The notes under the pieces: model-generated
The model's input: only the letters and a program-made list of their open reading frames with translations
Databases searched by the model: none
What the model was told of the DNA's origin: nothing
Translations under genes and position numbers: made by a program
Assembly (NCBI GenBank): GCA_002718935.1
Contig: PBFV01000003.1
Span: 3,491 to 16,192 of the forward strand
Reading direction: 5' to 3'
Origin: Verrucomicrobiales bacterium
GTDB lineage: Bacteria; Verrucomicrobiota; Verrucomicrobiia; Limisphaerales; UBA1100
DNA: 12,702 nucleotides
In this document: piece after piece, positions 1 through 5,992 of the stretch
Numbering within the stretch: position 1 is the stretch's first letter
Layout: the number at the start of each line of letters is the position of its first letter

Positions 1-22
1 GCCTGAACTGCTTCGTGAAGAT

Positions 23-637
23 TTACTTCAGCGGTGTCAGCCGGATGTTGCGGTACCACGCCTCACTTGGCGGGCCGCTGTGTATCTGAAGCGCGATCAC
101 TCCTTCAAGCGGAATCTTCGGGTCGGCCTCCTTATAATCCACTGTCAGCGTGTCATTAAGGTAAAGTCGGATGCGCGGGCCCTCGCATAGGATGGTATAC
201 CGATTCCAGTCGCGCTCTTTGAGTGCCTTTTTGATCACCGCCGGATCCGCCTTGGCTAACATCGTGCGCCGGCGTGATTCGTCGTAGAGGCAGCCCCACC
301 AGCCCTGTCCCATGTCCGCCTGATAACCGATCACCTCGTGATGGTTGGGAATGCGCTTGGTGCGAATCTGAATGCCCGCATTGGCTCGCGGCCCACCCTT
401 TAGCTTGGCCTCTAACTCCAGTTTGAAGTTTTTGTAAGTTTTTTTTGTGCAAAGAAATTCATTGTTTGGAATCTTCGTGTTGAGATTGCCGCCCACCACG
501 GCGCCGTCTTCGATGCGGAAAAATTTCAGGTTTCCTTCCCAGCCTTTGAAGGTCTTGCCATCGAAGAGCTTCATTGCCTCCGCAGCGCCTGCGGCAGGCA
601 CACACAGGGCTGCCGCTAACATCAGTTGCTTGATCAT
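23..637 (-). CDS. Secreted DUF1080 / 3-keto-disaccharide hydrolase-like protein
   Basis: This 204-residue protein has an N-terminal signal peptide (hydrophobic LMLAAALCVPAAGAAEA after MIKQ). A single DUF1080 (3-keto-disaccharide hydrolase) domain fills the rest. The typical opening LFDGKTFKGWEG lies right after the signal, followed by a beta-sandwich with the family-like stretches NFKLELEAKLKGG, NAGIQIRT, GYQADMG and WNRYTILCEGPRIRLYLN. It ends at the usual place, so the gene looks complete. The family is a concanavalin-like jelly roll, and some members hydrolyse 3-keto-glycosides, so a periplasmic or extracellular role in carbohydrate breakdown is likely; the substrate cannot be told. A TTG codon lies directly upstream of the chosen ATG and would add one residue. 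There is no strong ribosome binding site. It stands alone, with no operon partner in the window. Confidence 0.85.
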   Translation of the reverse strand: MIKQLMLAAALCVPAAGAAEAMKLFDGKTFKGWEGNLKFFRIEDGAVVGGNLNTKIPNNEFLCTKKTYKNFKLELEAKLKGGPRANAGIQIRTKRIPNHHEVIGYQADMGQGWWGCLYDESRRRTMLAKADPAVIKKALKERDWNRYTILCEGPRIRLYLNDTLTVDYKEADPKIPLEGVIALQIHSGPPSEAWYRNIRLTPLK

Positions 638-710
638 CAAAGCGTTATATCAGCGCGCAAAAAAAACACAATGACGGTATCGGAAATTTTTATTCCCCGT
701 CTAATGAACC

Positions 711-812
711 ATGAAACGTAACCTTGAACCCGTCGACAAGCTCTTTCTCGCCGCCACCGGCGGGGTGGCGCTGCTCGCAGGCATCTGCTCGGTTCTGATA
801 CTGCATACTTAA
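711..812 (+). CDS. Possible 33-residue single-pass membrane peptide
   Basis: The frame runs from ATG at 711 to TAA at 810-812 and encodes MKRNLEPVDKLF followed by a strongly hydrophobic segment (about residues 11-31, rich in L, A, G, V and I) and the tail HT. A short basic N-terminus before one hydrophobic helix is the layout of a small inner-membrane peptide. No Shine-Dalgarno sequence precedes it and no family is recognised. It lies directly upstream of the structured RNA, so it could be a leader peptide for that transcript, an independent small protein, or chance. Confidence 0.35.
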   Translation: MKRNLEPVDKLFLAATGGVALLAGICSVLILHT

Positions 813-891
813 GCAGCCTGATGGAGATACTGATGTTAACTATGACAAAAGTTCAACTTGTTGACGGAGGACGCTTGTGATTTTTTGGCGC

Positions 892-1053
892 TGCATCAGG
901 AACGACCCGAGTGGGTCTGGCAACCTGGCGACGGAGCAAAGCCAAGGTGCCTGGGAGATTGACCGTTTCAATCCCCGATGTGCGGGAACTGTTTTCCCGA
1001 ACAAAACTCCGGGATACAGCACCACTGATGCATGATGTTTAGTGGTGCTTTTT
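892..1053 (+). ncRNA. Candidate structured RNA ending in an intrinsic terminator
   Basis: Read on the plus strand, four hairpins follow each other closely. First is GACCC/GGGTC with a GAGT loop (904-917). Second is a bulged stem GGC-A-ACCT-GGC pairing with GCC-A-AGGT-GCC (919-951) around the loop GACGGAGCAAA. Third is GGG-A-GATTGA/TCAATC-CCC with loop CCGTT (953-976). Fourth is CGGGAA/TTCCCG (983-999). A terminator follows at 1018-1053. In addition, TGCATCAG (892-899) is a perfect 8-base complement of CTGATGCA (1025-1032) in the terminator, while CATCAGG (894-900) can instead pair with CCTGATG (817-823). I do not recognise an Rfam family. It may be a stand-alone small RNA, or a cis-acting leader for the small gene at 1098. 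The 5' end is a guess. Confidence 0.5.
1018..1053 (+). terminator. Intrinsic terminator of the structured RNA
   Basis: A perfect 9-base-pair stem, AGCACCACT (1018-1026) with AGTGGTGCT (1041-1049), carries a 14-base loop and runs into a T tract (1049-1053). It is oriented for plus-strand transcription and lies between the hairpin series and the next small gene. Confidence 0.85.
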
Positions 1054-1097
1054 ATATTGCCTGCCCGGCCTGAAGCGTATTGACGTCAACGCAAAAA

Positions 1098-1301
1098 ATG
1101 AGCACAGGAACCCTATCTGTACGGGTCAACGCGAAGAACCCAGACCATCACTTGTGGAACAACCACGGGACGTGGTGGCTGCATTACACGCTGCACCTGC
1201 CTGACTACACGAAGCGACGCATCCGCAAGAGCCTCGGCACCAACAACGTGTTGGAAGCCCGTAAGCGCCGCGACCAGATCCTGGACAACATCACCGTCTA
1301 G
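1098..1301 (+). CDS. Small protein resembling the arm-binding N-terminus of a tyrosine recombinase
   Basis: This 67-residue basic protein contains HGTWWLHYTLHLPDYTKR followed by RIRKSLGTNNVLEARKRRDQIL. A W-W/Y-hydrophobic strand pattern, then a basic 'R(I)R(K)SLGT' strand, then a helix with EARKRRD, is what is seen in the first about 60 residues of phage-type tyrosine integrases (three-stranded arm-type DNA-binding domain and the start of the core-binding helix). No catalytic domain follows: the frame stops and an intrinsic terminator sits 26 bases downstream. The ATG at 1098 is preferred; a TTG at 1080 in the same frame would add six residues. No clear ribosome binding site is seen. It could be a decayed integrase, a stand-alone DNA-binding regulator, or the body gene controlled by the upstream RNA. 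The family assignment rests on pattern only. Confidence 0.5.
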   Translation: MSTGTLSVRVNAKNPDHHLWNNHGTWWLHYTLHLPDYTKRRIRKSLGTNNVLEARKRRDQILDNITV

Positions 1302-1327
1302 CCACGGGCGTCCAGTCAACGAATCAC

Positions 1328-1350
1328 CCGGCGCCCAGCGCCGGTTTTTT
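1328..1350 (+). terminator. Strong intrinsic terminator after the small integrase-like gene
   Basis: A perfect 7-base-pair G+C-only stem, CCGGCGC (1328-1334) with GCGCCGG (1338-1344), has a CCA loop and is followed by TTTTTT (1345-1350). It lacks a T tract in the other direction, so it serves plus-strand transcription rather than the converging beta-helix gene. Confidence 0.9.
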
Positions 1351-1366
1351 ATGTCTATAGTAAAAA

Positions 1367-2689
1367 TTACTTCTCCCTCACCACCGGCACCTTGAACCCC
1401 TCAATCTTGTTCTCCTCCAGCCGCACGTCCTTCGTTTCCTTGCCGACGTGTATGCCGACGCGCTTTTGTGCGCCGCGGGTTTCGCGGATTTGATTGGCGC
1501 GCAAAACAATGTCGCGGATGTTGCCGCGCACGTCCACGGCGATGCCGGCCTCGTTGCCGCTGTCGATGATGCGGTTTTTCTCCACGCGATTGCGGTGCGG
1601 GCCGAAGTCCTTGCCGCGGTCGTCCGGGCGGAAAACGATGCCGCCGCTTTTGCTGCGGAGCACGTCGTTATCGATGATGAAATTATCCGTGTCACGATGG
1701 CCGATGGAAATGCCGATGTCGTTCTCAATGTTCACATTTTTCTCCGCCAAACCGTGCCGCACGCCCCAGCAGAAAAAGATGCCGATGTGATTGCGCTCCA
1801 GCCGGTTGCCGCGCATCACTGGGCGCTGGCTGCCGCTGCCCGGATGCAGCCCCAACCCTGCGTGGCCGTGGGAGTGGCAGCCCTCAACGACCACGTCATG
1901 GCAAATCTGCCAACTGAACCCGTCGCCATTATAATTACGCGCCTCCACGCCGCGGAAAGTCAGCCAACTGCAGTCCTGCGCAAAAATGCAGCCGGCATAA
2001 TTGCCGTTGAGATTCGCGTTATTCGCGCGGTTGCCGTCGAGCGTGAGATTCTCGATGGCCACGTGCTCGGCGTGTTCGCAGTTCAAGATGGGAAACAACG
2101 TCGAACAAGTCGGGTTGCCGCTGAGCCAAAGATTTTTGCGCAAGCCGGCGTTGAGTTTGAAGCGGTTGCCACTGCGCGCCACCAGCGTGCGCTTGATGAC
2201 TGTCGCGCCGCCGTTGTGCGGATTCTTCGCCTGAAGGCAAACGCCGTCGCCCACCGCAAACCCCTTGCCGTCCGCCAGTGTGATTTCCTGATCGTACCAG
2301 TCACTGTCATCGGCCAGCTTCACCGACACCGACGGCTCCTTTTTCAAAACCGTTTCTTTCCCGCTCCCCAACAGCCGCACCTTGCTTCGCAGATGCACCG
2401 CATTACGCAGCCGATATTCGCCCGGCAAAACCTTCACCGTCCCGCCACCCATCGCCGCCATATAATCCACCGCCGCCTGCAAAACCTTTTCATTCGAGCC
2501 AACCAGATCCGCCTTCTTAGTCCCCACGGTGATCGACAACCGCTTCTCCCAATCCGGCTCCGCAACCTTGTCCCCCGAAGTCGCCTTCGGCTGAGTCACC
2601 GGCGGCCGCGACTGCGCCATCGCCACCCCCGCCAAACCCATCCCTGAAAGCGCCAAAAAAGATCGTCGTGATGAGGAGAGTGTTTTCAT
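1367..2689 (-). CDS. Tat-exported right-handed parallel beta-helix protein
   Basis: The 440-residue protein starts with a twin-arginine signal (SSRRSFLALSG, then a hydrophobic stretch ending AMA-Q near residue 25). Residues about 60-120 form the opening turn typical of pectate-lyase-like folds (VLQAAVDYMAAMGGGTVKVLPGEYRLRNAVHL). From about residue 210 onward there are repeated beta-helix coils of the PbH1 type, each with an N-rich ladder: IENLTLDGN, FRGVEARNYNGDGFSW, VEGCHSHGHAGLGLHP, MRGNRLERNHIGIFF, IIDNDVLRSKSGGIVF, VEKNRIIDSGNEAGIAV, LRANQIRETR and LEENKIEGF. The fold is common among polysaccharide lyases, epimerases and glycoside hydrolases, so a periplasmic or surface polysaccharide-acting role is likely; the reaction cannot be assigned. 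ATG at 2689 is well placed before the signal. The gene is monocistronic as far as seen. Confidence 0.85.
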   Translation of the reverse strand: MKTLSSSRRSFLALSGMGLAGVAMAQSRPPVTQPKATSGDKVAEPDWEKRLSITVGTKKADLVGSNEKVLQAAVDYMAAMGGGTVKVLPGEYRLRNAVHLRSKVRLLGSGKETVLKKEPSVSVKLADDSDWYDQEITLADGKGFAVGDGVCLQAKNPHNGGATVIKRTLVARSGNRFKLNAGLRKNLWLSGNPTCSTLFPILNCEHAEHVAIENLTLDGNRANNANLNGNYAGCIFAQDCSWLTFRGVEARNYNGDGFSWQICHDVVVEGCHSHGHAGLGLHPGSGSQRPVMRGNRLERNHIGIFFCWGVRHGLAEKNVNIENDIGISIGHRDTDNFIIDNDVLRSKSGGIVFRPDDRGKDFGPHRNRVEKNRIIDSGNEAGIAVDVRGNIRDIVLRANQIRETRGAQKRVGIHVGKETKDVRLEENKIEGFKVPVVREK

Positions 2690-2709
2690 GCGGAAAGAAT
2701 AAATGGGAA

Positions 2710-2810
2710 ATGACCAATGACCAATGTCAAATGCCCAAATGAGGCATTCTTAGGCCTAGAAATTGGTCATTGGGAATTCCTTGGTCATTGGTCATTGATA
2801 ATTGGTCATT
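2710..2810. repeat. Cluster of ATGACCAAT / ATTGGTCAT repeats in both orientations
   Basis: The gap between the divergent beta-helix and radical SAM genes holds ATGACCAATGACCAATG (2710-2726) and, in the opposite orientation, ATTGGTCATT (2762-2771), TTGGTCATTGGTCATTG (2781-2797) and ATTGGTCATT (2801-2810). The left and right blocks can pair as an imperfect long hairpin around GAGGCATTCTTAGGCCTAGA. The copies abut without unique spacers of constant length, so this is not a CRISPR array. Similar low-complexity TGACCAATG repeats occur in intergenic DNA of other large bacterial genomes (general recollection). Confidence 0.8.
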
Positions 2811-2841
2811 CTCCCCCGATAGTCCGCCCGTGTACCTTCCC

Positions 2842-4047
2842 ATGGCCAAACGGGTTTTGCTGGAGACGGACAAGCGTTTGCTCTGGAAGTTTGCCTATAA
2901 CTTCGGCTGGCGCGGGATGCGGAGTGTGCAGCGGTTCAAAAGAGGGTTGAAGAAGGGCGAGTATTTTCCGCCGTTCCTGTATATCTCCGTACTAAATTCG
3001 TGCAACCTCCGCTGCCAAGGCTGCTGGGTGGATGTCGCCGCGAAGCAGGAGAAGATTGAGGCGGAGAATTTGAACCGGCTCATCCGTGAGGCGAGCGAAG
3101 CGGGCAACAGCTTCTTCGGCATCCTCGGCGGCGAGCCCTTTATGTACAAGGGACTGCTCGATATCTTGGCCGAACATCCGGATTGTTATTTTCAGGTCTT
3201 TACCAATGGCCAGTTGATCACTCCCGAACACGCCGAGCGAATGCGCGAGATGGGCAATGTGACCCCGCTGATTTCCATCGAGGGCACGGAAATCATCAGC
3301 GACGAGCGCCGCGGCAAGAAGGATGTTTATAGCAAAAGCATGCAGGGCATCCTCAACTGCGTGGAGGCCAAGCTGCTCACCGGCGTGGCGACGAGCCTGT
3401 GCCAGACGAACATCGACGATCTCCTGCGCGAGGAATGGCTGGACAAGCTCATCGACCTCGGTGTGATGTACGCGTGGTACCACACCTACCGCCCAGTCGG
3501 CCCCGAGCCCAACGAGCAGCTATGCCTCACGCCCGAGCAGCAGCTGAAGATCCGCAAGTTCGTCGTCGAGATGCGCGCCAAGAAACCGATCGCGATGATC
3601 GACGCCTATTATATGCATGACGGTCAGGCGTTGTGCCCGGCGTCCACCGGCATCAGCCATCACATCAGCCCGTGGGGCGCCATCGAGCCGTGCCCGATCA
3701 TTCAGTTCGCCAAGGAAAACATCCGCGACGAACGCCACATCCGCGATGTGTTTGTGCAGAGCGAGTATCTGAAGGATTTCCGCGAAATGAGCGCCGAGAC
3801 CACGCGCGGCTGCATCATGCTCGAGCGCCCGGACAAGGTGAAAGAGTTTGTGCAGAAACACGACGCCCCCGACGGCACCGCCCGCGGCACCGCGCTTCCC
3901 GAGCTGGAAGCCATGGACAACCGCCCCAGCCAATGGAACCGCGTCGAGCAGGTCCCCGAAAAAAACTGGATCTACAAATTCGCCAAGAAACACTTCTTCA
4001 GCGACTTCGGGGCTTATGAGAATTTGAAGGAATCAAATGGGGACTAG
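2842..4047 (+). CDS. Radical SAM protein with extra C-terminal cysteines
   Basis: This 401-residue protein has the radical SAM iron-sulfur motif CNLRCQGC (C54, C58, C61) after the strand PPFLYISVLNS. The GGEP motif (96-99) contacts SAM in this superfamily, and a TNGQLITPE segment follows. Three further cysteines in the C-terminal part (C265, C284 in IEPCP, C324 in RGC) resemble a SPASM/Twitch-like auxiliary cluster. The substrate is unknown. The frame stays open further upstream to an ATG at 2770, but those 24 codons lie inside the TTGGTCATT repeats and look non-coding, so the ATG at 2842 starting MAKRVLLETDKR is chosen. It ends 3 bases before the glycosyltransferase start, so the two are almost certainly co-transcribed and translationally coupled. 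It is not the ArsS-type radical SAM enzyme of arsenosugar loci as far as I can judge. Confidence 0.85.
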   Translation: MAKRVLLETDKRLLWKFAYNFGWRGMRSVQRFKRGLKKGEYFPPFLYISVLNSCNLRCQGCWVDVAAKQEKIEAENLNRLIREASEAGNSFFGILGGEPFMYKGLLDILAEHPDCYFQVFTNGQLITPEHAERMREMGNVTPLISIEGTEIISDERRGKKDVYSKSMQGILNCVEAKLLTGVATSLCQTNIDDLLREEWLDKLIDLGVMYAWYHTYRPVGPEPNEQLCLTPEQQLKIRKFVVEMRAKKPIAMIDAYYMHDGQALCPASTGISHHISPWGAIEPCPIIQFAKENIRDERHIRDVFVQSEYLKDFREMSAETTRGCIMLERPDKVKEFVQKHDAPDGTARGTALPELEAMDNRPSQWNRVEQVPEKNWIYKFAKKHFFSDFGAYENLKESNGD

Positions 4048-4050
4048 GCC

Positions 4051-4764
4051 ATGCCGGCCATTTCAATCGTCATCCCCACCCTCAATGAGGCAGCTGAACT
4101 GCCCGAAACCCTCCACCGCGCCATGGTGATTGAGGGCCTTCATGAAATCATCGTAGTCGACGCCGGCAGTACCGATGCAACGCAAGCCTTTGCCCGCGAA
4201 AACAACTGCACCATATTGGAGTGTGATCCTAGCCGCGGCAAACAACTCCGGCTAGGAGCAGAACACGCCACGGGTGAAATTATCCTTTTTTTACATGCGG
4301 ACACGTGGCTACCGGAAAACGCGGGCGCCGTTATCGCCGATACAATCGCCAAACCGGGCATCATCGGTGGCGCCTTTTACAAGTGCTTTCGCGATGGCGG
4401 CGCGTTGCCCGGCTCACGGCTGCGTTGTTGGTTGCTGTGGAAATTCACCAAACGCCTCTTTGGCGACCAGGCCATTTTTGTGAAACGCACTGCCCTTGAG
4501 CAAGCCTCCGGCGTGCCGGATGTCCCGCTCATGGAGGAATTCGAACTCTGCAAAGCCCTCGCCCCCCACGGCAAGCTCGCCCTCGCCCCCGCCACCGTCC
4601 TCACCTCCGCCCGCAAATTCCGCGAGGAAGGTACGCTCAAAACCTATTGGCGAATGATGCGTTGCCTGACCCGTTATTTCCTCGGCGCACCGCCGCAAAG
4701 ATTGGCTTCGATTTATTATGAAGCCACCGCGAATGTTCGCGAAGCGCAGGATGCCAAAATATAA
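4051..4764 (+). CDS. Family 2-like glycosyltransferase, TIGR04283 type
   Basis: The 237-residue soluble protein is a GT-A fold glycosyltransferase. Seen in order are SIVIPTLNEAAELPETL (5-21), the nucleotide-binding strand EIIVVDAGSTD (32-42), RGKQLRLGAEHATGEIILFLHADTWLP (62-88) with the metal-binding-type HAD, GDQAIFVKR (138-146) and PLMEEFELCKAL (159-170). The combination GKQ.R.GA, LFLHADT.LP, GDQAIFV and PLMEE.EL is the signature of the TIGR04283 family, often labelled 'arsenosugar biosynthesis glycosyltransferase'. No other arsenosugar gene (arsM, arsS) is in the window, so that label should be treated with care. The gene starts 3 bases after the radical SAM stop codon and is followed after 40 bases by the dihydrouridine synthase gene. 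Confidence 0.88.
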   Translation: MPAISIVIPTLNEAAELPETLHRAMVIEGLHEIIVVDAGSTDATQAFARENNCTILECDPSRGKQLRLGAEHATGEIILFLHADTWLPENAGAVIADTIAKPGIIGGAFYKCFRDGGALPGSRLRCWLLWKFTKRLFGDQAIFVKRTALEQASGVPDVPLMEEFELCKALAPHGKLALAPATVLTSARKFREEGTLKTYWRMMRCLTRYFLGAPPQRLASIYYEATANVREAQDAKI

Positions 4765-4804
4765 TCCTGAATCACGCGCCCATGCGTGTTAATTTCCCCG
4801 CGCC

Positions 4805-5917
4805 ATGTTTCAAATGGGCACATTGGCGTTGGGGTCGAATCTCTTCCTCTCGCCGCTAGCGGGTTACACGAACCTCCCATTCCGGCTCGTCATCCGCGAG
4901 GTCGGCGGGGTGGATTTGTGCACGACTGATCTGGTCAATGCCCGCTCGCTCATCGAGCGCAACCCCAAGGCGCTGAAGCTCATCGAGACTAATGACGCCG
5001 ACCGACCGCTCGCCGTACAGCTCTTTGGCGCCGTGCCCGAGGAGATGCGCGATGCAGCGCTTTACCTCGAATCGCTCGGCGTGTCCGCCATCGACATCAA
5101 CATGGGTTGCCCCGTGCGCAAGGTGGTCAAGACTGGCGGCGGCTCCGCAATGATGACCGAGCTGCCCAAGACGCAAGCCCTAGTGCGCAGCATGGTCGAG
5201 GCACTCAACATCCCCGTTACCGCCAAGATGCGTCTCGGCTGGGATGACGACAACATTACTGCCCCCGACCTCGCCCGCGCTTTGGCTGATGCCGGTTGCG
5301 CCACCATATTCGTCCACGGCCGCACACGCGCGCAGGGCTTCGACGGCACCGTAAAGCTCGAAGGCATCCGCCGCGTGGTTGAAGCCGTGCCCGACCTGCC
5401 AGTGGTGGGCAACGGCGACGTGACTTCCGCCGAGGCCGCACGGCACATGTTAGAGGCCACCGGATGTGCCGGCGTCTCTATTGGTCGCGGCGCGTTTTAC
5501 AACCCGTGGATCTTCGAGCACACGCGCCATTTCATTGAGACCGGCGAGCTGCTCCCTGAGCCCACATTCGACGAACGCATCCGCGTCCTGCGCCAGCACT
5601 ACGACTTGATGGTCGAGGTCTTCGGCGAAGACCGCGGCAGCGTGATGTTCCGCAAAGTCGCCCCGTGGTATGCCAAACGCTTTGGCCCCGCCAAACCATT
5701 CAACAAGGCCATCGTCCAAATCAGCACCCGGGAAGATTTTGAATCTGTTCTGGCTAACTACCTTGACTGGCGCACGCAATTCACCGACGATTCTGGGACG
5801 TTGCTTCCGCAATTTAAACTGACTCCCTTAACTTCTAGTTTCATGAATGATCAAGAATCGCCTGTAGAGAAGCGTCGCTCAATCCCAGTCCCTAAAGGGC
5901 CAGTGGAGCTTTGGTGA
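4805..5917 (+). CDS. dusB: tRNA-dihydrouridine synthase, DusB-like
   Basis: This 370-residue FMN-dependent enzyme reduces uridines in tRNA to dihydrouridine. The FMN-binding opening LSPLAGYTNLPFR lies at 15-27. The catalytic cysteine is C102 in INMGCPVRKVVKTGGGSAMM. K141 in VTAKMRLGWDDD, H171 in FVHGRTRAQGF, GNGDV (202-206) and GRGA (227-230) complete the flavin and phosphate sites. A helical tRNA-binding domain follows (about 255-335). A tail of about 35 residues after the last helix (LLPQFKLTP to the end) is less conserved-looking. The ATG at 4805 is used; a second ATG three codons later is equally possible. The gene is the last of the left plus-strand cluster; the G+C content drops directly after it. 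Confidence 0.93.
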   Translation: MFQMGTLALGSNLFLSPLAGYTNLPFRLVIREVGGVDLCTTDLVNARSLIERNPKALKLIETNDADRPLAVQLFGAVPEEMRDAALYLESLGVSAIDINMGCPVRKVVKTGGGSAMMTELPKTQALVRSMVEALNIPVTAKMRLGWDDDNITAPDLARALADAGCATIFVHGRTRAQGFDGTVKLEGIRRVVEAVPDLPVVGNGDVTSAEAARHMLEATGCAGVSIGRGAFYNPWIFEHTRHFIETGELLPEPTFDERIRVLRQHYDLMVEVFGEDRGSVMFRKVAPWYAKRFGPAKPFNKAIVQISTREDFESVLANYLDWRTQFTDDSGTLLPQFKLTPLTSSFMNDQESPVEKRRSIPVPKGPVELW

Positions 5918-5992
5918 TTTTTCCCCAGCCTTGAATAACCAATCCGCCTTGCAAACAAAGCTCCCTTATTTTCACTGACCTTATCTGAAAAT

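Larger units (their letters stand above)
641..1079. other. Intergenic stretch with a small peptide and a structured RNA
   Basis: This stretch of about 440 bases lies between the divergently read DUF1080 gene and the plus-strand integrase-like small gene. It holds an in-frame 33-codon reading frame (711-812), a run of at least four stable hairpins (904-999 plus the terminator) and an intrinsic terminator (1018-1053), all on the plus strand. No convincing sigma70 promoter was found; TTGACG at 861-866 looks like a -35 box but has no good -10 box at the right distance. Confidence 0.6.

Noticed and set aside
904..951. Cyclic-di-GMP (GEMM-I) riboswitch, suggested by GCAAAGCC
   Set aside because: The order of the flanking segments and the hairpin with GNRA loop does not match the GEMM-I layout; only the short GCAAAGCC string is shared.
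953..999. tRNA or tmRNA 3' part suggested by TTTCAATCCCC
   Set aside because: No acceptor stem, anticodon arm or CCA-like end could be arranged around it; the local hairpins explain the sequence better.
1448..2647. Long open plus-strand frame (399 codons) opposite the beta-helix gene
   Set aside because: It is a mirror of the G+C-rich coding strand. The minus-strand frame has a Tat signal and regular beta-helix repeats, while the plus-strand product has no recognisable domain and low-complexity A/V/H-rich composition.
2710..2810. CRISPR array
   Set aside because: Units are only 7-10 bases, occur in both orientations and lack spacers of regular length; no cas gene is present.
2770..2841. N-terminal extension of the radical SAM gene
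   Set aside because: These codons consist largely of the TTGGTCATT repeat; the domain-like sequence starts at the ATG at 2842.
3520..3993. Minus-strand frame inside the radical SAM gene
   Set aside because: The plus-strand frame carries the radical SAM motifs throughout; the reverse frame is a codon-bias shadow without a domain.
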